From the NCBI GenBank assembly GCA_039105265.1, contig JAPFFF010000004.1, forward strand, positions 1,488,001 through 1,552,000: a stretch of DNA of 64,000 nucleotides, written 5' to 3'. The position numbers were made by a program, and so were the translations under genes. The notes below the pieces were generated by a model. The model was given only the letters and a program-made list of their open reading frames with translations, was not told the origin of the DNA and did not search any database. Shown one piece after another: positions 39,737 to 48,879 of the stretch (positions are counted from its first letter, which is position 1; every line of letters starts with the position of its first letter). Source of the DNA: Tritrichomonas musculus. Its lineage: Eukaryota > Parabasalia > Tritrichomonadida > Tritrichomonadidae.

Positions 39737-40393
39737 TTAAATTTGAAAATCAAAATCTGAAGTTTGAAAATCATAATCTATCAAATGAAAATAAGAGCAC
39801 TGATCTTCTTTTCCAAAAGAATGTATTATGGGATCATCAAATGGTGATTCAAAATTGGTTTCAGCTTCAGTTGCTAATGAAAGTTCATTATTGTTATTAT
39901 CTTTTTGGATTAAGGGCGAAAAAACAAATTCCTCAGAGCGTTGGATATTTTCGATTTGATAAGATTTGAAATCTGATAATAAAGCAGATTCTTGATTTCC
40001 TTTGTTATTACTATTTGGGACTATAATAATTGAATTTAGATTTAATACTTTTAAAAGTTCATGAAATTCCTTATTATATTTGAAATCAATGTATGCCAAA
40101 ATAGAATTTAACCCATTTATATTTGAAACTATATTTAATTCGTGTGGTGAGAATTGTAGAATCTCTGTGTCATTAGATTCTTTAACTAGCGATTTTAATA
40201 TTTTCTCTGTAGCTGAAGAAAAGAGATTTTTGTAAATTCCTTTTGGCTTGTAATTTTTGATATCTACTTTGTTTATTATAAGGTATTCAATAATAAAATT
40301 CATCTTTTCAATAAAATATTTGTGTTTTTCCATTTGAAGGATGCTCTTGAAGTTGCTTTCTTTCGACCAATAATTTTTTTTTTTTCCTTTCAT
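39737..40393 (-). CDS. Hypothetical lineage-specific protein, intact member of a tandem pair
   Basis: A 218-residue protein of unknown function. The N-terminal half is helical and basic (MEKHKYFIEKMNFIIEYLIINKVDIKNY); the C-terminal half is acidic and Asn/Ser-rich and ends with alternating Asp/Phe (YDFQTSDFDFQI). The second Met (residue 21, MEKHKYF) is also a possible start; the first 20 residues are Lys-rich. A broken paralogue lies immediately downstream. No domain recognised. Confidence 0.5.
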   Translation of the reverse strand: MKGKKKNYWSKESNFKSILQMEKHKYFIEKMNFIIEYLIINKVDIKNYKPKGIYKNLFSSATEKILKSLVKESNDTEILQFSPHELNIVSNINGLNSILAYIDFKYNKEFHELLKVLNLNSIIIVPNSNNKGNQESALLSDFKSYQIENIQRSEEFVFSPLIQKDNNNNELSLATEAETNFESPFDDPIIHSFGKEDQCSYFHLIDYDFQTSDFDFQI

Positions 40394-40812
40394 TTGGAAA
40401 AAACAAAATAAAAAATGAAAAATGTGATATAAAATATTTTAATTGAAAAAAATTGAAAAAGTATTCAAAAAAACTCGAAAAGGTTTAATATTCTACCTTC
40501 ATTTTTGGCAGAAATCCTAAAGTTATACAAAAAAGTTACTCAAAGAGAGAAAATGAAAAATAAAACTAAAGGTATGTTTTTTGGCATACACAAAAATCAT
40601 TGAAATTGTTTTAATCGTCCAATACTTATATTGAAAGTGCTTTTTAAATAACCTTTACGGAGATTGGATATTTTTTTGATTGGTCATTTTATTGGATATT
40701 TCAAGGGTAAAAAAAAAAAAAACGTGCGTGTAACCGTCAAAATTTGGTTATTTTTTTTTAAGAATTTGACTATAGAAATTGCTTAAAAATAGTAACTTTA
40801 TTTTTATCAAAA
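40394..40812. other. AT-rich spacer left of transposon nest
   Basis: No open frame of note. Contains GTGCGTGTAACCGTCAAAATTT near 40724-40745, faintly like the GTAACCGC block next to the ends of the TTAA-flanked elements nearby, but I cannot define an element here. Confidence 0.3.
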
Positions 40813-40912
40813 TCGCAAACAGAGTAGCTGCAACGAAATTTTTTGGACAAGCCCTCTCAAAAAGTGGACTGTCAAATTGATTTTTCTCATTGGTAAGAAG
40901 GTTTTATGATTT

Positions 40913-42599
40913 TATAATAACATAATATAAAACTTTATTTTGAGCGTTTGCACCTTTTAAATAAATGATTAAAATTCCTGGGAAAAATGCATAAATTCAC
41001 GATGCTAAAAATGTGCATGCGGTCATCCTTTATTTGGTAAAAATATAAAATTAATTATAAATAAACAAATATCAAATATATGAGAATAATTCCTTGGTCG
41101 CGTTAAGCATAATTTTAATTTTATTCATGAAAAAATGTGAAAAATTTTGTAACAAAACAAAACATAGAATTCTTTCTTTGTAATTATCTTTTTGAATTGG
41201 ATTTGAATTATTAAATGAAAGATTTCCAACCTAGTGAATCTGCAAGTTCATAACTATTTCATGAATCCAGCTTTAAACCTAAAGAAATCCAAAAATAATC
41301 AATCCAAATTCATATTATAATTATCTATAAAATTTGAATTAATATCATGATTAATCATTTTTACATATATTAAAATATTTTTCAGTCTATTATAAAAAGG
41401 ATCCTTTCATTGGAACCTTGCTTTTAATTAAAAAAAATACTAATAATCAACAAAAAAGTTTACAATTTATAATTATTTAGCATGCACTATATTAAATATC
41501 AATAAACAACTCATTGCAACATATATTTTATTATTTGCTTTCCGAAATAATAAATACAACTGAAAAAAATTTAAGAAAAAAATAGAATTGTCATATCACA
41601 CTTCAAAAAAAATACGATCATGTTTTGAATTTGTTGCAGCTACTCTATAATAACATAATATAAAACTTTATTTTGAGCGTTTGCACTTTTTAAATAAAAG
41701 ATTAAAATTCCTGGGAAAAATGTATATATTCACGATGCTAAAAATGTGCATGCGGTCATCCTTTATTTGGTAAAAATATAAAATTAATTATAAATAAATA
41801 AATATAAAATATATGAGAATAATTCCTTGGTCGCGTTAAGCTAAATTTTAATTCTATTCATGAAAAAATGTGAAAAATTTTGTAACAAAACAAAAAATAG
41901 AATTCTTTCATTTTAAATTATCTTTTTGAATTGGATTTGAATTATTAAATGAAAGATTTCCAACTTAGTGAATCTGCAAGTTCTTAACTCTCCCATGAAT
42001 CCAGCTTTAAACCCAAAGAAATCCAAAAAAAATCAATCCAAATTCATATTATAATTATCTATAAAATTTGAAATAATATCATGATTAATCATTTTTATAT
42101 TATAAAAAGGATCTTTTCATTGGAGCCTTGCTTTTAAGGTACAAATCCAGTACGTTACGTAACCGCCATTTTTTTTGACACTTTATAAGAAAAAATCGAC
42201 ATGTTATATAAAAAATCGAATATCTGACTATTTTTTACATAACATGTCATTAAATTAAGAAAAATGTAAAATAAATGTCAAAAACACACCTTGTCAATTT
42301 AAACTTTTTCAAAGACCCCCATCTATTCAAATAATAAACGTTCTCACTTACAAAAAATAACGTACTGGATTTGTACCTTAATAAAAAAAAATACTAATAA
42401 CCAACAAAAAAGTTTACAATTTATAATTATTTAGCATGCACTATATTAAATATCAATAAACAACTCATTGCAACATATATTTTATTATTTACTTTCCGAA
42501 ATAATAAATACAACTGATAAAAATTTTAGAAAAAAGTATAATTTTCATATCACATTTCAAAAAAATACGATCATGTTTTGAATTTGTTGCATCTACTCT
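40913..42599. repeat. Tandem duplication of a 733-bp unit
   Basis: Copy 1 runs 40913-41645 and copy 2 runs 41646-42599. They are highly similar over their full length (shared blocks include CATAATATAAAACTTTATTT, GATGCTAAAAATGTGCATGC and TTAGCATGCACTATATTAAA). The only large difference is the transposon inserted in copy 2. Point differences show the duplication is not brand new. Confidence 0.85.
42138..42377. mobile_element. 240-bp MITE with 20-bp perfect ends and TTAA target duplication
   Basis: GGTACAAATCCAGTACGTTA (42138-42157) is exactly inverted at 42358-42377. TTAA flanks both sides (42134-42137 and 42378-42381). The corresponding place in the undamaged tandem copy (near 41425-41440) reads CTTTTAATTAAAA, an empty site with a single TTAA context. 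TTAA duplications are typical of piggyBac-type and Kolobok-type transposons. No coding capacity. Confidence 0.85.
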
Positions 42600-42606
42600 T
42601 CGCAAA

Positions 42607-42607
<1 letters not shown>

Positions 42608-42640
<33 letters not shown>

Positions 42641-42934
42641 AATTATTGACCTTGACGATCAAAGATCAGAAAATTTTGAAATTTTGGTCATTTTTTTTGG
42701 ATATTTTCATTATTGTCATGGACATTGGACATTTTAGCTATTTTTTTCAAACAAAACTATTCAATTCCACTTTTTGGACATTTTTTTGTAACGTACAAAA
42801 AAGGTTATTTTTAGGCATATTACAATTTTTTTAGGTACAAAACCATTTTACACCCAAAGAATTGGAATGAATTTCCAAAATTTCACTAAAAACATATAGA
42901 TAATTTGAGATAAAGCTATTTGTTAGATCGTCAT
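42608..42934. other. Spacer between transposons
   Basis: A long A-run followed by an open frame of 62 codons (42646-42834) that is Phe/Ile-rich and most likely a composition artefact. Confidence 0.35.
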
Positions 42935-42938
42935 TTAA

Positions 42939-42968
42939 GGTACAAATCCAGTACGTTACTAGTAACCG

Positions 42969-42999
<31 letters not shown>

Positions 43000-43200
43000 G
43001 ACATTCTCAAAGAATAAATTGCCATGTTAAATGAAAAACGATCATTTTCATCCATTTCATATAGCATGTCATAATGTTTATTTCAATTTCAAAATAAGTG
43101 TCAAAAACAAACCTAGTCAATTTAAACTTTTTCAGAAACATGCAACTTTAAAAATAATAAACGTTCTCCTATTCAAAAAATAACGTACTGGATTTGTATG
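42939..43200. mobile_element. Second copy of the TTAA-flanked MITE, one end damaged
   Basis: The left end GGTACAAATCCAGTACGTTA at 42939-42958 is preceded by TTAA (42935-42938). The right end TAACGTACTGGATTTGTA (43181-43198) lacks the last two bases CC, and no TTAA follows. The interior is similar to the copy at 42138, with shared blocks such as GTCAATTTAAACTTTTTCA. It abuts the dead kinase/ubiquitin-like locus at 43206. Confidence 0.8.
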
Positions 43201-43205
43201 AATCA

Positions 43206-44950
43206 TTAATAAATCTGCGAAACGTCATAAATATTTGCACTTCTACTTATGAAACCAACATTAGAACCATCAACAATGCCAGCTGCTTTTATTGGTTCAT
43301 CATCATTTACTATCCTGCCCGAACAACTGTAAAGCAAAGCATCGATTGGATCCCAACTTTTAATCATCACCATACACAAAAATTTGAGAGTTCTCATTGA
43401 AAACTTCAGATCGTAGTGCAACTTTTTTTTTTTATCATAAATAAAGTGAGAGAAATAAAGGGGGTCGATTCAAAAAATAATTATTTTCAAGGGAAAACGA
43501 TAATAAAAATTTATTTTGAGAAAAAAATATTTGAAAAAAAATTTTTTCATAAAATTATATTTTCTGAAAAAATATACAATTTTTTCTTAACTTGATCGTC
43601 GACCCCTATTTTATTGAATGAGACCCCTATTTTTTTGGGGCACTTTATTTATTGATCTGTTTGAATGCAAGAGAATTCAAGCTTATCAATCTCAACAATT
43701 CCAGCATCCCTAATTGTCAAATTGGAGTCGGCTTCAGCATTCGCACCACTGCTGCTGTTTAATAGATGAGGAACTCCGTTGATTTTGATGTTATTAAGCA
43801 TGAGTTCATTCGCAGGATCGTCCAAGTTACAACGAGCAACGCGATGATCAATTTCAAACCAAGTATTCCAGCAAATGTCAACTATGATTTGAACATAATA
43901 GTTATATATTGTCTTCGTTTTGTAGCCTTTCAACATCCACAGATTTTTTTTTTCTTAATCGAAGATTTTGCCGATCAAATCTTGTACCGTTGCAACGACT
44001 TCGGCTCTTTGTATATCAGATATTCATCAGCCGAAGCTACAATGCGTAAAACTAGGCCAAAAGCTGGATTGGCCATGAAGGCCTCTTTGTCGTAGATGTC
44101 GTCCAGGGTGCTCTTGAAGCTGAGGTTCCCATTCATCATGCAATTTACAGCAGCATTTCAAAGGTCGGTTGTAACGTCAGAAAAATGAATGTGTGCTTTT
44201 TCACTAACTTGGTATCGAATGTCGAACAAGTGATCGTTTTCCTCAATTTCTATCGGAATCATTTCACCATTCCAAAGTTTCACATTGACAGAAAAAAATC
44301 GTTTTCGAAAACGATTTAGAATCTCTTCTGAATCAACCTCTGTCGTGATCTTGAAATTGATCTGTTTGAGTTTTTGATAGATCTCATAGAAAAATAGCAC
44401 TTTTTCAGCGCATCTGTTCCAGCAAGGCATGATCAGTAAATCAAATGAAAATTGAATGTCATTAAAGCCTGGTCGATAAATTCGACTGAACTCAAGTTTC
44501 TATCAAAAAACTGGCTGGCCAGATAATAATTCAAATAGAATTAATGCAATTGAAAATGAGTCAAACTTTTCTCTCGATATTTGGTCGTATGAGTTATTAT
44601 ATATAAAATCATGTTCAGGAGGGGAATAAAATGACAACTCTGGTTGCTTTGAAATTGTAATATTTTAAATCAAATAATTTGCGATCTAAATAATCTGAAA
44701 TGAAAGGGATTCCATCATCATCAATTAAAATATTAATGGGTTTTAAATCTAAGTGATATATTTTATTAGAATACAAATATATCATTGCAAATACAATTCC
44801 AACGACAAGTTTGGTAATTGAATTTGGATCTGTAAGAAAATTATTTATTCCACTTCTACGTTCTATTAAAAAATCTTCTAAGGAGCCTTGATTGGCATAT
44901 TTGGTGGCGATTTTAATAGCATTGACGTTGTAGATAAAGAATTGGTGCAA
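43206..44950 (-). pseudogene. Dead protein kinase gene with C-terminal ubiquitin-like segments
   Basis: Read on the minus strand from 44950: a kinase N/C-lobe junction (ATKYANQGSLEDFLI, then IYHLDLKPINILIDDDGIPFISDY), a frameshift, then PELSFYSPPEHDFIYNNSYDQ and FDSFSIALILFELLSGQPVF, stops, then FYEIYQKLK closing the kinase fold. After this comes FSVNVKLWNGEMIPIEIEEN, a ubiquitin-like beta-hairpin, and at 43936-43649 and 43421-43206 two more segments sharing the theme IRDAGIVEIDKLEF / IKAAGIVDGSNVGF, like the C-terminal half of ubiquitin folds. Several stops and frameshifts interrupt it. HLDLKP replaces the usual HRDLKP. A MITE sits at its 3' end. Confidence 0.6.
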
Positions 44951-45293
44951 TAAAGTTGTAGTTGAGTTTTTGGCAAATCTTGAATTTTATGAATTAGATC
45001 AGGATTTTCATTCGATTGAAATAATGTTTTAACATCTATTAATTAAGAATTTGTTGGATCATTATAAATCGTAGCATGTCCATAATTCTTAGCATCAAAC
45101 TCTGATATTTAACTCGTAATCAGAGTTTGATGTTTCTGAATCAATTTTTTTAAGTGTGTACTTTAAACTGTCTCAATAAATAGTTATATCTTTGTTAAAT
45201 TTATTGTAATACTGACAATTTTTTACAAAAATTTTGAAGTTTTGAAAAAGTGCTAAAAAATTTTTTATATGATAAGTCAACTTCGTTATTTCA
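44951..45293. other. Spacer upstream of the GAF/PDE gene
   Basis: May contain further decayed N-terminal kinase sequence on the minus strand, but nothing long enough to support. Immediately before 45294 the sequence GTTATTTCA runs into the ATG. Confidence 0.35.
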
Positions 45294-48200
45294 ATGAGCT
45301 TCGGAAATAAAGCATCACTTTCTTTGCAAAAAGGGCAACCAAAAGTGATAAAACCAGGAAATTTTGGAATAAGCTCAACATGGAATCCTAATGCGCCAAA
45401 ATTGAAAACAAATCCTAATGGCAACTTCAATAATTTTTTTTGTAATGACGATGATGATGAAATTGGCTTACGATTTCGCAATGAAGATATTTTTGATGAA
45501 ATTATGGATAAAATGTTAAATGTCCCGATTGAGCAAGCTTTCGAAGGTCCCCTACAGCGACTGTTCAATTGTGCTCACTGTATTTTTTGGATTGATAATC
45601 CTAACGATATGACTCTTTATTCGCCATCACGTAAGGTAACAGTTAGCATTTCAAATTCCATTGTTGGGTATGCTCGACTTACTCGCTCAATATTTCAAAT
45701 TGAAAATCAAAGCCAATGCCCTCCCAATTTTATTATTAATTCATCAATTGGTATACAAGAGAATTGTAAGCATATATTCTTTCCAATTTCATCAGTAGGA
45801 GTTATTTATGGAGTTATTCAAATAATTAGAAATCCAGATATGCCAGCATTTTCCGTTACAGATTTAGATTCAATTACTTTTATAATGAAAAAGTTTTCAT
45901 TAATTGGAAATTGCATATTTAACACGTCTCATCTATGCGATATGTCATTACAATTCTTCCAAAAAAAAAAGCAGCCCGCCCTTCGCGTTCTCGACATTAT
46001 AGAAAACTATTTCCAATGCAAATCGGCAGAATTATGGAAATATGAATCGAACGACAGCAGTTACTTCTTATTTGATCGACAAACAAACACTCTCAATCAA
46101 ATAGAAAATAACGAATTCGGTATAATTGGTCAGAGCCTCTCAAAAAGTTGCATGATAAATGAAAAAAATGCTAGTGAGAACTCTTCATTTTATCCTCCCT
46201 TTGATGGCAACATAGAAGGTCCGATACTTGTTGTTCCCTACGAGAAAACGAAGCGAGAAATTTGGTGTCTTGCGCTTCGTGGAAGGAACCGTTCTTTTAA
46301 CGTCTATGATGAACGTGAAGTGATGTCACTTATGCCGTTTATTGTTCGATGTGCGATGAACTGTTCCTCAATGGATGAAGACACAACGGGTTTCCTCACT
46401 TCACTTCTCGAGGCCGCATCAAAGATGATGTGCTGTCTCAATTCCTCTCAATTATTTGACCTTATTTTGAGACAGAGCATTCAATTAATTGACTGTGAAA
46501 AAGCGGTTATTCTTCTTTCTGATGAAAATAAGGAGTCCTTCATTCGTCCTCCATCTAATGGTAACCGCCTGCCAATTGACAAGGGTCTGTCTGGTCTCTG
46601 CTTCAAAGAAAAGAAAATTTTGAATATAGTGAACCCAAAAAGTGACAAATATTTTTGTGAGGAAGTTGATTGTCCCTGCCCCGAGTTGGACCCTGCAATG
46701 GCCCTTTTGGTCCCCCTCCTCAGCCTGCACGATGAAGCGGCTGGCGTTCTCACGCTCTACAACAAGAACGCTGCCGATAAGTTTTCTGAGAACGATGAAA
46801 AAGTGGCAAAAGCATTCGCTGTGTTCGCCGGAATTGCCATTGAAAACGCCAATTACTACAGGCAGCTGTCTGACTTCCAGGCAACGCTTGTGCGGGCAGC
46901 CGACGATCTTCTGGGGGCCGCGCGAAGCAGCCAAGATGGAGGCATGCGGGAGCACGTTAAAGAGGTCCTTTCAAAATTGACAGAAAAGGCGTTAGATGTC
47001 ACTTTTTGTGACAGAATTACCCTGTTCACAAAAAGTGAATCGGACGAGTTTTCGCCTCTGATCAACGTCGGCTCCGAGTCGTGCTACGGCACGCTCTACA
47101 TGCGAGAGGCTGTTGACAGCAAAGCTCCACTTTTTGTGAGTTCTGATCGTCTTCCTTCAAAAAGTTCTCGCGCTGAAAAATATAGGTGCAGGGACCGATC
47201 GTCGGTCCGCATGAACGGCCGCGCAGCGAGGGCCCTCGTGTCAGGGATCCTGGCGCAGAAGCAACCGCCAAATTTCAAAGGAAACGATGGCGATGAGGTG
47301 ATGTATGAGGTTCCGATCATGGACGATCAATTGTCTATCGTCGGGGTCGTTGAGTACAGCTTCAATAACGGTCGTTCTGAATTTGAATTTGACTTTTTCA
47401 GAGAGTTTTCATCGTTCTGCGGAATGTGCCTTTCTGCTGCCGATTTCAGTGGCCGTTTTGGCATCGACGGTTTATTTGAATCTGATGAGTTCACTTCACA
47501 AAAAGTTCCACTCAAACTCCAGTTTGATAACCGCAAGTCGTCGTCGCTCTTCCTCCTCCAGTTTGACGCAGAAAAGTCTTCCGAACTTGAGCTTTTCAAG
47601 GTTGTCTTCTCTGTCTTCTCGAAGTTCGAATTGAACGAAGTCTTTGAAATCCCGAATTCGCAACTTTTCTTCTTCCTGAAAGGAATCAGAGAGAAGCACA
47701 ACAAGGTTCCATTCTTCAACTGGCGCCACGCTGTTGACTCCCTCCAGTTTGCAGCCTACATGATCATCAATGGAAATCTTGATCGTCTCCTCTCAAAAGA
47801 AAACATGCTGTCGCTCTTCGTTGCTGTCATCTGCCAGAACGCCGGGCATGACAATTTTGAAAAGGAAACTGGAACTTTTTCAATAGAATACGAAGAACTT
47901 TTGAATCGATTTTGCGGTTTCTCTGAAATTGAGCATTCAATTAATTCAATTTCAGTACTCACAAAAAGTGATTCAAATATTTTTGTGAACATTAACGCTT
48001 CACAAGTGAAGTCAATCTGGGACCAAATAATTGAATTGATTCTGTCAACTGATATGTCACTTCACTTCACCATTTTAAATGAGTTTGTGAGCAAGACGAG
48101 CACTGGCGAGTTTGACGCTGTCGACTCTCCTCTGAATAAGCTGCTCTTGATGAAGATCCTTGTCAAGTGCGCCGACTTCTGCGTCTTCGCAAGGCCTTTT

Positions 48201-48464
48201 GATTGTGCTGACAAATTTTACGGTTTTTTGGCCGAGGAGTTCTTCAGAAAAGGCCAAATTGAGAAGGTTGAGGGACTCGTGTCCGCAGCTGGCAAAAAGG
48301 CTCGAGATGAAATCGATCGTTCTGCAGCAACGATTGGCTTTTTGAGAAGCGTGGCCTTGCCGCTCTTCCAGGCGCTCACACGGCAGGTGAAGCAACTCTC
48401 TCTGCTGGCCGACCAAGTAAGCGAAAACATCGACAAATACGTGAAGTCAATGCTGACAAAGTGA
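45294..48464 (+). CDS. GAF-domain protein with degenerate cyclic-nucleotide phosphodiesterase domain
   Basis: A 1056-residue protein. Four GAF-like segments are visible (about residues 75-190, 225-350, 370-525 and 540-725); the third is clearest (LSSDE...PIDKGLSGLCFKEKKILNI...ALLVPLL...GVLTLYNK-type). The C-terminus (about 795-1056) follows the class I phosphodiesterase layout: FFNWRHAVDSLQFAAYMI, later KILVKCADFCVFARPF (metal-binding Asp kept) and EEFFRKGQIEK. However, the central HDxDHxG metal motif is replaced by CQNAGHD, so the enzyme probably cannot hydrolyse cyclic nucleotides and may be a regulatory pseudoenzyme. DNA from about 46,200 on is much more GC-rich than the 5' part and its neighbours. 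Opposite-strand frames are shadows. Confidence 0.75.
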   Translation: MSFGNKASLSLQKGQPKVIKPGNFGISSTWNPNAPKLKTNPNGNFNNFFCNDDDDEIGLRFRNEDIFDEIMDKMLNVPIEQAFEGPLQRLFNCAHCIFWIDNPNDMTLYSPSRKVTVSISNSIVGYARLTRSIFQIENQSQCPPNFIINSSIGIQENCKHIFFPISSVGVIYGVIQIIRNPDMPAFSVTDLDSITFIMKKFSLIGNCIFNTSHLCDMSLQFFQKKKQPALRVLDIIENYFQCKSAELWKYESNDSSYFLFDRQTNTLNQIENNEFGIIGQSLSKSCMINEKNASENSSFYPPFDGNIEGPILVVPYEKTKREIWCLALRGRNRSFNVYDEREVMSLMPFIVRCAMNCSSMDEDTTGFLTSLLEAASKMMCCLNSSQLFDLILRQSIQLIDCEKAVILLSDENKESFIRPPSNGNRLPIDKGLSGLCFKEKKILNIVNPKSDKYFCEEVDCPCPELDPAMALLVPLLSLHDEAAGVLTLYNKNAADKFSENDEKVAKAFAVFAGIAIENANYYRQLSDFQATLVRAADDLLGAARSSQDGGMREHVKEVLSKLTEKALDVTFCDRITLFTKSESDEFSPLINVGSESCYGTLYMREAVDSKAPLFVSSDRLPSKSSRAEKYRCRDRSSVRMNGRAARALVSGILAQKQPPNFKGNDGDEVMYEVPIMDDQLSIVGVVEYSFNNGRSEFEFDFFREFSSFCGMCLSAADFSGRFGIDGLFESDEFTSQKVPLKLQFDNRKSSSLFLLQFDAEKSSELELFKVVFSVFSKFELNEVFEIPNSQLFFFLKGIREKHNKVPFFNWRHAVDSLQFAAYMIINGNLDRLLSKENMLSLFVAVICQNAGHDNFEKETGTFSIEYEELLNRFCGFSEIEHSINSISVLTKSDSNIFVNINASQVKSIWDQIIELILSTDMSLHFTILNEFVSKTSTGEFDAVDSPLNKLLLMKILVKCADFCVFARPFDCADKFYGFLAEEFFRKGQIEKVEGLVSAAGKKARDEIDRSAATIGFLRSVALPLFQALTRQVKQLSLLADQVSENIDKYVKSMLTK

Positions 48465-48879
48465 TATTTTGTTTGTTGTTTATTGTTTTATATTATATTA
48501 AAAAGTATTTCTAATATTATTATCTGTTTATTATAAAGACATTTAGAATCATTTAAATTAATTCTAAATTTTCAACAAAATAAAACGTGAAAATGTTTCG
48601 AATCATTGGATTCACTTCTGAAATTTATTTATTTTCTATCCAAACAAAATGACAAAAGAAAAAGTTTTGAATCATCGTATTCTATTGTGCAATTTACTAT
48701 TCATCATTCAAACAAAACTTAAGCCTGAAAATCAACTTATTATTCAATATGAAGAATCGGTATCTATTTGATTGAATTCAAATGAGTTTTAAAAGGAAAA
48801 AAAAAAAAAAATCGAAAATAAATAAATAGAATAATGTTTAATATAAATATGACACATACAAAACAAAAAAAAAAAATAA
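48465..48879. other. Convergent intergenic spacer
   Basis: AT-rich 3' flanks of two convergent genes. No feature seen. Confidence 0.5.

Larger units (their letters stand above)
40821..42599. mobile_element. Non-autonomous transposon with 14-bp inverted ends and 8-bp target duplication
   Basis: AGAGTAGCTGCAAC (40821-40834) is matched at the other end by GTTGCATCTACTCT (42586-42599), and the pair is flanked by the direct repeat TCGCAAAC on both sides (40813-40820 and 42600-42607). An 8-bp target duplication suits hAT-type elements. Inside, a unit of about 733 bp is present twice in tandem (40913-41645 and 41646-42599), and the first copy already ends with the right-end sequence GTTGCAGCTACTCT (41633-41646). 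The second copy is interrupted by the 240-bp element at 42138-42377. No transposase frame. Confidence 0.75.

Noticed and set aside
43460-43605. Short inverted repeat GGGGTCGA / TCGACCCC as a mobile element
   Set aside because: Only eight bases pair; too short to separate from chance without other copies.
46481-48436. Many open frames on the minus strand across the GAF/PDE gene
   Set aside because: They follow the GC-rich part of that gene, where stops are rarer, and none has a recognisable domain.
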